Notes under the pieces: generated by a model
Told to the model about the DNA's origin: nothing
The model's database searches: none
Seen by the model: only the letters and a program-made list of their open reading frames with translations
Program-made: the position numbers and the translations under genes
In this document: positions 27,688-34,594 of the stretch, in pieces
Layout: each line of letters begins with the position of its first letter
How positions within the stretch are numbered: position 1 is the stretch's first letter
Assembly: GCF_900112605.1 (NCBI RefSeq)
Contig: NZ_FOMJ01000003.1
Location: forward strand, 1 to 64,000
Length of the DNA stretch: 64,000 nt
From: Thiohalospira halophila DSM 15071
GTDB lineage: Bacteria; Pseudomonadota; Gammaproteobacteria; Thiohalospirales; Thiohalospiraceae
Direction of reading: 5' to 3'

Positions 27688-28610
27688 TTCGGCTCCTCCA
27701 TTGTCGCCGGGTCGGCGTGCGACCGGCAGTAGTCCCGCGCGAATTCCATGAGTTCCTCCATGGCGCGCAGGCGGAATTTCTGGCGCTGGTGGACGAAGGA
27801 GAAGGGCCGGCTTACCTGCGGCTCCAGCTCCAAGGCCACCAGCGTCCCCAGGCGCAGCTCCTTGTGCACCGTGGAACGCGAGAGGATGGCAACCCCCATC
27901 CCGGCCTCCACTGCTCCCTTGATGGACTCCGGCGAGCCGAGTTCCATAATGACCTGCAGGTGGCGGTAGTCGATACCCTCGGCCTTGAGCGCCTCCAGCA
28001 GCACCTCGCGGGTCCCGGAACCCTCCTCACGGCAGATGTAGGGGTACTGGTGCAGCTCGGCGAGGGAGAAGGTCGTTCGCCTGGCCAGTTCGTGCTCCGG
28101 GGCGCAGATGAGGACCAGGGGGTCCATGCGACAGTGCTCCACGGCCAGGTTCTTGTTGGCCACCGGCGCCTCCACCAGGCCCAGGTCGATCATGTTGTTC
28201 TCGACCATGGAGACGATGGCGTCGGTGTTCGCCTCCTTGAGCCGGATCCCGACATCGGGGTAGCGCTTCTTGAAGTCACCCAGCAGCCCCGGAAGCATGT
28301 ATTCGGCGATGGTGGTGCTCGCCCCCAGGAGGAGGACCCCGTTCACCGCGCCGGTGAGGTCGCGGACGGCGTTCTCCATGTTGCCGTAGAGCTCGAAGAT
28401 CCGCTCGGCGTAGTCGAAGACGCGCTGGCCCGCCTCGGTGAGGCTGATCCGGTTGTGGGTACGATCGAAGAGCCGGGTATTGAAGTGCTCCTCGAGCTGG
28501 CGCACCTGGAAGGTCACCGCCGGCTGCGTCATGTGCAGCGCTTCGGCCGCCTTGGTGAAGGAGAGCAGCCGCGCCACGGTATGGAAGACCTGGAGTCGCC
28601 GATCGGCCAT
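27684..28610 (-). CDS. LysR-family transcriptional regulator
   Basis: 308 aa. N-terminal winged helix (FHTVARLLSFTKAAEALHMT, then QPAVTFQVRQLEEHF) and a C-terminal effector domain (LLLGASTTIAEYMLPGLLGD). Resembles the CysB/CbbR-like branch of LTTRs; inducer unknown. Unusually it heads an operon and is co-transcribed with the amidotransferase-like, 123-aa and AI-2E genes (4-base overlaps), so it may regulate its own operon. ATG chosen at MADRRLQVF, preceded by GGGAG; the longer frame to 28652 is unlikely. Confidence 0.92.
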   Translation of the reverse strand: MADRRLQVFHTVARLLSFTKAAEALHMTQPAVTFQVRQLEEHFNTRLFDRTHNRISLTEAGQRVFDYAERIFELYGNMENAVRDLTGAVNGVLLLGASTTIAEYMLPGLLGDFKKRYPDVGIRLKEANTDAIVSMVENNMIDLGLVEAPVANKNLAVEHCRMDPLVLICAPEHELARRTTFSLAELHQYPYICREEGSGTREVLLEALKAEGIDYRHLQVIMELGSPESIKGAVEAGMGVAILSRSTVHKELRLGTLVALELEPQVSRPFSFVHQRQKFRLRAMEELMEFARDYCRSHADPATMEEPK

Positions 28611-28779
28611 GGGGTTGGCTCCCGCGTCGCCTGGAGGTTTCGGGGCGCGCACGCCGCCGGCGGCGATCCTAGCATGAATGACCGGGGCCGCCGGTTCCTT
28701 AGTACAATACTAAACTTTAGGATAGGGGTCAGACCAGAGCGAACCCGGCTGGGTCTTCCGCCGAAAAGTCCACTCAGGA

Positions 28780-28893
28780 CTCCTGCGGGCCGGGGGACGG
28801 GATCCGGGGCCCTCGGCGGCATGGATGCCGCCGTGGAGGCTACAGGGACGTATGTACGCCGTGCCCCGGATCCCGTCCCCCGGCCCGCAGGAG
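28780..28893 (+). repeat. constant-core/variable-arm element copy 4
   Basis: Perfect 30-bp inverted repeat, 28780–28809 against 28864–28893, enclosing a 54-nt core 28810–28863. Core hairpin CGGCGGCA-TGGA-TGCCGCCG shows a compensatory A–T to G–C change relative to copies 2, 3 and 6. Outer pair GGC/GCC. Sits in a divergent intergenic region between the lysR-type gene and the TM2 gene; apart from it the 300-base gap holds only an AT-rich stretch (28697–28724). Confidence 0.92.
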
Positions 28894-28932
28894 GCCGCCC
28901 CGAATCGAATCCGCCTTCCATCCGGAGCCAAC

Positions 28933-29511
28933 ATGTCCCGACCCTGGCAGAAACTCGACCTCTCCGGCGGCGGCCTGCAGAGCGTCAACCAGAACCTCGC
29001 CGGCCGCCTGCGCAAGCGCACGACCACCTGGGCATTGTGGCCATTGTTCCCACTGGGGTTGCACCGTCTCTACCTGGGCGACCGGCGCGGGGCCATCGCC
29101 CTGCCGCTGCTGACCCTGGGCGCCCTGGGCCTCTGGTGGGCCGGCTGGGCCCCGGTGGCCGCCGCCCTGGCCACCGTCGTACTCGGCTGGGGCGTCGTCG
29201 ACCTGTTCCGTATCGAGGGGCTGCGGGCGGAGGTGAACAAGACGCTGCGCAAGCAGGCCTTCCTGGGCGGCGGCGCGACCCCGCCGGCCGGCTATCGCGG
29301 CCGCTACCCCCAGGAGAGCGAGGACCCCGAGGCAGCCATCGCCGCCTACAGCGCCGAGAAGGAGCGCGAGCACGGGGGCCACATGCCCCCTCGAACGGGG
29401 GAAGACGACAGCGGTGGCCGGATGCCATCCTTCACCGAGCAGGAGAAGATGCTCCGGGAAATGGCCAGGGAACGGGACGCGGATGAACCGAAAAGCGGCG
29501 GCAATGATTAA
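28933..29511 (+). CDS. TM2-domain-like membrane protein
   Basis: 192 aa. Residues about 32–82 form two membrane helices with a short turn: PLFPLGLHRLYLGDRRGAIA resembles the TM2 domain motif G-x-H-x-F/L-YLG, followed by LPLLTLGALGLWWAGW and a third hydrophobic stretch. The C-terminal 100 residues are soluble, charged and probably disordered, with a conserved-looking end (PSFTEQEKMLREMARER). Function of such proteins is unknown in bacteria. ParA follows 101 bases later. Confidence 0.75.
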   Translation: MSRPWQKLDLSGGGLQSVNQNLAGRLRKRTTTWALWPLFPLGLHRLYLGDRRGAIALPLLTLGALGLWWAGWAPVAAALATVVLGWGVVDLFRIEGLRAEVNKTLRKQAFLGGGATPPAGYRGRYPQESEDPEAAIAAYSAEKEREHGGHMPPRTGEDDSGGRMPSFTEQEKMLREMARERDADEPKSGGND

Positions 29512-29612
29512 TCATTGACCAGCGCAAAGTGTGACGGCGTTCACATTAATGCGCCGGTGGGATACCGTGGCTCCGATGGGAGCCGTCGAGCGTGCGGCAT
29601 AGGGAGAGGTTT

Positions 29613-30317
29613 ATGTTCCGGGTCATGGTGGTCAATGCCAAGGGCGGTAGCGGCAAGACCACCCTCTCCACCAACATCGCCGGCTATTACGCCGATCAGG
29701 GCTACCACACGGCCCTGATGGACTACGATCCCCAGGAATCGGCCATGGCCTGGCACGCCATGCGGCCGAAGACCGCGGCCCCCATCCATGCCATCTCCGC
29801 CAACCGGCACGTCACCGGCGCCACCCGCTCCTGGCGGCTACGCATCCCGCCGGAGACCCAGCGGGTCGTCGTCGACGTCCCCGCCGGCTTCACCGGCTAC
29901 GACCTGCAGAACATGCTTCGCCGGGTGGATGCCGTCATCATCCCGGTGCTGCCCTCGCCCATCGACATCCATGTCACCTCGGACTTCATCAAGGACCTCT
30001 TCCTCACGGGAAAGATCCGCGCCATGCCGGTGGAAGTGGGCGTCATTGCCAATCGGGTCAAGAAGGACACCCCGGTCTACCATCCGCTGCAGCGCTTTCT
30101 GAAGCGGCTGGAGATCCCCTTCATCACCACCCTTTGGGACAGTCCCAGCTACACGGATGCCGCCGAGCACGGGCTCTCCATCCACGAACTCCACGACGTC
30201 GACCCCTCGGAGCTGGCCCAGTGGGAGCCGCTGCAGGAGTGGCTGGCCGCCGCCGAGGCCAAGGCGGAAAGCCAGGAGCCGCCGCCCATTCCGCGGACGA
30301 CGACCTCGCGCTGGTAG
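29613..30317 (+). CDS. ParA-family ATPase (orphan)
   Basis: 234 aa. Deviant Walker A MVVNAKGGSGKTTLSTNIAG (about residues 5–24), the switch I/II aspartates in MDYDPQESAMAW and VVVDVPAG, and the ADAVIIPVLPS-like segment RVDAVIIPVLPSPID. The type is short (MipZ/ParA-like without N-terminal DNA-binding helix). No parB or parS is visible nearby, so it is an orphan that may position a protein complex rather than a chromosome. ATG chosen with GGGAGAGG upstream; a GTG at 29592 is less likely. Confidence 0.88.
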   Translation: MFRVMVVNAKGGSGKTTLSTNIAGYYADQGYHTALMDYDPQESAMAWHAMRPKTAAPIHAISANRHVTGATRSWRLRIPPETQRVVVDVPAGFTGYDLQNMLRRVDAVIIPVLPSPIDIHVTSDFIKDLFLTGKIRAMPVEVGVIANRVKKDTPVYHPLQRFLKRLEIPFITTLWDSPSYTDAAEHGLSIHELHDVDPSELAQWEPLQEWLAAAEAKAESQEPPPIPRTTTSRW

Positions 30318-30337
30318 GAACACACGACGGAAGAGCC

Positions 30338-30447
30338 GGGGAGGGCCGGGTGGCCCGTTCCGGGACCGTCGGCGGCATGGATGCCGCCGTCGAGGCTACA
30401 GGGATGTATTCACGCCGTGTCCCGGAACGGGCCACCCGGCCCTCCCC
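30338..30447 (+). repeat. constant-core/variable-arm element copy 5
   Basis: Perfect 28-bp inverted repeat, 30338–30365 and 30420–30447, around a 54-nt core 30366–30419. Core hairpin CGGCGGCA-TGGA-TGCCGCCG; the distal loop reads GGGATGTATTCAC rather than GGGACGTATGTAC. It fills the gap between the convergent parA-like gene and hrpA. Confidence 0.92.
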
Positions 30448-30477
30448 AGCCCCCCGGACTGATTCACCCGAACCGAC

Positions 30478-33400
30478 TCACCGGGACACTTCCTTCCAGG
30501 CCGCCGCCACCCGTTTCTCCGAGACCTTGCCCCGCGCCCCGATCTCCTGGGCGAACAGCGCGATGCGGTACTCCTCCAGCAGCCAGCGGAAGTCGGTGAG
30601 TTCGTCCCGGCGGGGATGGTCCCGCCAGCGCTCCCACCAGGGGCGGATGGCGCGCAACGGCCCCCGCTCCCGGGCGGGGTCCTGCTCCAGCCGCTCCACC
30701 CGGCGCTGGATCCCGCGCAGGTAGCGCGGCAGGTCTGCGAGCCGCTCCGGCGGTAGCGCCCCCAAAAAGCCCGGGTAGACCAGGAAGTCCAGCTGCTCCC
30801 GGATATCCGCCAGGCTCTCCATGAGCGCCAGGCTGTTGAAGCCCTCCAGGGCGCGGGTGATGTCCCGGTACTGACCCAGGATCCCGTGGAGCTGTTCCAC
30901 CAGCTTGGTGGCGGTGGGCACCAGGTCACCGCGGCGCTCCAGCCGCGCGCGGAAGGTGGCCTCGTCCCGGGGCAACGGCTCGTCCCCCAGAAAGACCCGG
31001 TCCACGGCCACGTCGGTGATGACCTCGGCGGCGTCACTGCTCCGGTCCACCCGCAGCAGCTCCTTGCGCACCGCCTCCAGGCCCGGCAGCTGCCGGCGCA
31101 GGTAGCGCACCGTCTGGCCCGCCGCCAGCCGGTAGAGTCGCCGCAACCCGGCGCGGCTGGCCGCCTCGGCCGCCTCGGCGGTATCGAAGAGCCGCAGCCC
31201 CACCGCCTCACCCTGGTCCACCAGGCCCGGGTGGCCGGCGAAGGTCACCCCGCCGGTGGTCAGTTCCACCCGCTGGGGCAGCTCGCCGAAGTCCCAGTCG
31301 GTGATCCCGTCGCGCTCCCACTCGTCCCCGGCCACGCCGGTGAAGCCGGCGGTGGCCGCCCCGCCCTGCTCGGACTGCAGGGCGGCCAGATCCCGGCCGG
31401 TGGCGACCACGGTGCCGTCGGCATCCACCACCTCGAAGCGCAGGCGCAGGTGGTCGGGCAGTTCCACCGCGGTCCATTCCTCGGCGGCGACCTCCACCCC
31501 GGTCATGCGGAGCAGCGCCCGGCCCAGCGCCTCGGTGAGCGGCTCGTCGCCGCGCGTGCCCACCGCCTCCCGGGCGGCACGGGCGAAGTCGGGGGCGGGG
31601 ACGAAGTGGCGCCGGCGCGCCTTGGGCAGGCCGCGGATGAGGGCGGTGATCTTCTCCTCCAGCAGTCCCGGCACCAGCCACTCGAACGGTGCCGGCGGGA
31701 GCTGGTTGAGGGCGGCCAGCGGCACCGTGGCAGTGACGCCGTCCTCGGCGTGGCCGGGGTCGAAGCGGGAGCGCAGGGGCAGCTCCACCCCGGCCACGGT
31801 AAGCCGGTCCGGGTAGTCGGCGGCGGTGACGTCACCGGCCTCGCCGGCCAGGGCCGCCTCCGGATCCAGGAAGAGGTAGCGCGGGTCGTCGGCCTCCACC
31901 TGCTTGCGCCAGCGTTCGAAGGCCTTGCCGGTGTGGATGCCCTCGGGGATGCGGCGGTCGTAGAAGTCGAACAGGGTCGCCTCGTCCACCAGCAGGTCCC
32001 GGCGGCGCGCCTTGTCCTCCAGCTGCGCCACCGCCTCCAGGCACTCGCGGTTGTGGGCGTAGAAGGCGGCGTCGGTGGCGTAGTCCCCCTCCACCAGCGC
32101 CTGCTGGATGAAGACCCGGCGCGCCTCCTCGGGATCGATGCGGCCGTAGTCCACCCGCCGGTTGCTGGCGAGGATGAGCCCCTGCAGGGAGGTCTGCTCG
32201 GCGGCCACCACCCGGGCGCTCTTGCGCTCCCAGTGGGGGTCGCCGTAGCTGCGGCTCACCAGGTGGTCCGCCAGGGGCTCGATCCACTCCGGCTCGATGC
32301 GCGCCACGGTCCGGGCAAAGAGCCGGGAGGTCTCCGCCAGCTCGGCGGCGATGATCCACTTGGGCGCCCCCTTGATGCCGCTGCCGGGGAAGAGGTGGAG
32401 CTTGCGGCCCCGGGTGCCCAGGTATTCCTTCTTCTCGTCGCGCACCGCCACGTGGGTGAGCAGGCCGGCGAGCAGGGCGCGGTGGAGGCCGGCGTACTCC
32501 GCCGGGGTCTCGTTGAGCCGCCAGCCCTGCTCGGTCACCGTCTGCTTGAGCTGGGTATGCAGCTCCCGCCACTCCCGCACCCGCACCGGGGAGAGGAAGT
32601 TCTCCTTGCAGTGGGCCTCGAAGCGCCGCCGGGTGAGGTGGCGGCGGCGGTCCTCCACGTGGTCCCAGAGCCGGAGCAGGGAGGCGAAGTCGGAGGCGTC
32701 GTCGGCGAAGGGGGCGTGGCGGGCATCCGCCTCCCCGGCGGCCTCGGCGGGGCGCTCCCGGGGGTCCTGGATGGTCAGACCGGCGACCACCACCAGCGCC
32801 TCCGCCAGGGCGCCTTCCTCCCGGGCGGCCTGGAGGATCCGGCCCAGGCGCGGGTCCACCGGCAGGCGGGCCAGCTCGCGGCCGGCGTCGGTGATCCGGC
32901 GGCCGTCGTCCACCGCCCGCAGCTCGTGCAGGAGGCGGTAGGCGTCGTTGATCTGCTTGCGCTCCGGCGGGTCGACGAAGGGGAAGTCGGCCACGTCCCC
33001 CAGCCCCAGGTCGGCCATGCGCAGGACCACGCTGGCCAGGTTGGTCCGCCGGATCTCGGGGTCGGTGAAGGGGGGCCGGCCCTGGTAGTCGGCCTGGCTG
33101 AACAGGCGGATGCAGATCCCCGGCGCCACCCGGCCGCAGCGGCCGGCGCGCTGGTCGGCGGAGGCCTGGCTCACCGGCTCCACCGGCAGGCGCTGGACCC
33201 GGGAGCGCACCGAGTAGCGGCTCATGCGCACCAGGCCGGTATCCACCACGTAGCGGATCCCCGGCACGGTCAGGGAGGTCTCGGCGACGTTGGTAGCCAG
33301 GACGATGCGCCGCCCGCCCCCGGTGCGGAAGACGCGGTTCTGCTCCGCCGCCGACTGCCGGGAGTAGAGGGGCAGGATGGTGGTCTGCGGCGGGTGGTGC

Positions 33401-34365
33401 TTGCGCAGGGCCTCCGCCGCCTCGCGGATGTCCCGCTCGGTGGGGAAGAAGACCAGGATGTCCCCGGGCCCCTCGGCGGCCAGCTCATCCACCGCCGCCA
33501 GGACCCCGTCCAGGATGCCACCCTCCCCGTCCTCGGCCTCCTCCGGTGGGCGGTAGCGCACCTCCACCGGGTAGCCGCGGCCGCTGACCTCGACCACCGG
33601 CGCGCCGTCGAAGTGGTTGGAGAAGCGCTCGGTATCGATGGTGGCCGAGGTGATGACCAGGCGCAGGTCGGGCCGGCGCGGCAGCAGCCGCTTGAGGTAG
33701 CCCAGCAGGAAGTCGATGTTGAGGCTGCGCTCGTGGGCCTCGTCGATGATGATGACGTCGTAGGCGAGCAGGTCAGGGTCGTGGGGGATCTCGGCCAGCA
33801 GGATCCCGTCGGTCATCACCTTGACCCGGCTGCCCTGGCCAACCCGGTCCGAGAAACGGACCTTGTAGCCCACCAGCTCCCCGGTCTCGCCGCCCACCTC
33901 CTCGGCCAGGCGGTTGGCGACGCTGCGGGCGGCGATGCGCCGGGGCTGGGTGTGGCCCACGCGGCCGTCGATGCCATAGCCCAGCTCCAGGCAGAGCTTG
34001 GGCAGCTGGGTGGTCTTGCCGGAGCCGGTCTCCCCGGCCACCACCACTACCTGGTTATCCCGGATGGCGTCGCGGATGACCTCGCGGTGGGCGGTGACCG
34101 GCAGGTCCGGCGGATAGTCCAGGCGCGGCTCCGCCTCCAGGCGGGCGGCGCGATCGGCGCGGGCCCGGCCCAGGTCGGCCTCGATGGCGGCCAGCGCCTT
34201 CTCCCCCACCGGCTGGCCGCGCTTGAGGCGGCGCTCCACCCCGCCCAGGCGACGACGCAGCGCCTCGGCCTCCTGCCGGGGCACCTCCGCCAGGGCGCCC
34301 CGCAGGTCAGCCAGGCGCTGCTTCTGTTCCCGGACCCGCGACCGGGCGCGCGTATCACCACTCAT
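30478..34365 (-). CDS. hrpA: ATP-dependent RNA helicase HrpA
   Basis: 1295 aa DEAH-box helicase; E. coli HrpA (1300 aa) resolves stalled or collided ribosomes. Motifs in order: GETGSGKTTQLPK (I, about residue 90), TQPRRIAA (Ia), DEAHERSLNIDF (II, DEAH), SATI (III), QRAGRCGR (VI), then the HA2 and OB domains and the long HrpA-specific C-terminus (DUF3418 region). The ATG at 34365 follows TATAAT by 6 bases with no Shine–Dalgarno site. The frame extends to 34401 but without family support. Element copies 5 and 6 flank the gene. Confidence 0.96.
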   Translation of the reverse strand: MSGDTRARSRVREQKQRLADLRGALAEVPRQEAEALRRRLGGVERRLKRGQPVGEKALAAIEADLGRARADRAARLEAEPRLDYPPDLPVTAHREVIRDAIRDNQVVVVAGETGSGKTTQLPKLCLELGYGIDGRVGHTQPRRIAARSVANRLAEEVGGETGELVGYKVRFSDRVGQGSRVKVMTDGILLAEIPHDPDLLAYDVIIIDEAHERSLNIDFLLGYLKRLLPRRPDLRLVITSATIDTERFSNHFDGAPVVEVSGRGYPVEVRYRPPEEAEDGEGGILDGVLAAVDELAAEGPGDILVFFPTERDIREAAEALRKHHPPQTTILPLYSRQSAAEQNRVFRTGGGRRIVLATNVAETSLTVPGIRYVVDTGLVRMSRYSVRSRVQRLPVEPVSQASADQRAGRCGRVAPGICIRLFSQADYQGRPPFTDPEIRRTNLASVVLRMADLGLGDVADFPFVDPPERKQINDAYRLLHELRAVDDGRRITDAGRELARLPVDPRLGRILQAAREEGALAEALVVVAGLTIQDPRERPAEAAGEADARHAPFADDASDFASLLRLWDHVEDRRRHLTRRRFEAHCKENFLSPVRVREWRELHTQLKQTVTEQGWRLNETPAEYAGLHRALLAGLLTHVAVRDEKKEYLGTRGRKLHLFPGSGIKGAPKWIIAAELAETSRLFARTVARIEPEWIEPLADHLVSRSYGDPHWERKSARVVAAEQTSLQGLILASNRRVDYGRIDPEEARRVFIQQALVEGDYATDAAFYAHNRECLEAVAQLEDKARRRDLLVDEATLFDFYDRRIPEGIHTGKAFERWRKQVEADDPRYLFLDPEAALAGEAGDVTAADYPDRLTVAGVELPLRSRFDPGHAEDGVTATVPLAALNQLPPAPFEWLVPGLLEEKITALIRGLPKARRRHFVPAPDFARAAREAVGTRGDEPLTEALGRALLRMTGVEVAAEEWTAVELPDHLRLRFEVVDADGTVVATGRDLAALQSEQGGAATAGFTGVAGDEWERDGITDWDFGELPQRVELTTGGVTFAGHPGLVDQGEAVGLRLFDTAEAAEAASRAGLRRLYRLAAGQTVRYLRRQLPGLEAVRKELLRVDRSSDAAEVITDVAVDRVFLGDEPLPRDEATFRARLERRGDLVPTATKLVEQLHGILGQYRDITRALEGFNSLALMESLADIREQLDFLVYPGFLGALPPERLADLPRYLRGIQRRVERLEQDPARERGPLRAIRPWWERWRDHPRRDELTDFRWLLEEYRIALFAQEIGARGKVSEKRVAAAWKEVSR

Positions 34366-34371
34366 GCTGGC

Positions 34372-34377
34372 ATTATA
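34372..34377 (-). promoter_or_regulatory. -10 hexamer of a possibly leaderless hrpA transcript
   Basis: A perfect TATAAT on the minus strand, then GCCAGC, then the hrpA ATG. A TTGTGA 20 bases further upstream could be a distant -35. Transcription would start at or next to the start codon. Confidence 0.55.
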
Positions 34378-34442
34378 CGGGGCAGGGGCCGACCGGGTCA
34401 CAAGGAATCCTGGCCCGGGAACAGGAATCCAGCAAGGATCGA

Positions 34443-34560
34443 GGACGAGCGGGAGGGAGGTCGGGTGCAGCAGGTCCTCGACGGCAGGGATGCCGTCGTG
34501 GAGCCTACATGGACGTATGTACGGCGTACCTGCTGCACCCGACCTCCCTCCCGCTCGTCC
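34443..34560 (+). repeat. constant-core/variable-arm element copy 6
   Basis: Perfect 32-bp inverted repeat, 34443–34474 and 34529–34560, around the 54-nt core 34475–34528. The core is identical in sequence to copy 3, while the arms are unrelated to those of copy 3. It lies in the divergent gap between hrpA and the CHASE2 cyclase gene, ending 34 bases before the cyclase ATG. Confidence 0.93.
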
Positions 34561-34594
34561 GGCCTAGTCCGGCCAGAACAGGAAAAGACATCCC

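Noticed and set aside
17277-34560. Repeats considered as CRISPR spacers/repeats or simple transcription terminators
   Set aside because: Copies are kilobases apart, not arrayed. They lack T runs and occur in divergent as well as convergent gaps, so neither explanation fits.
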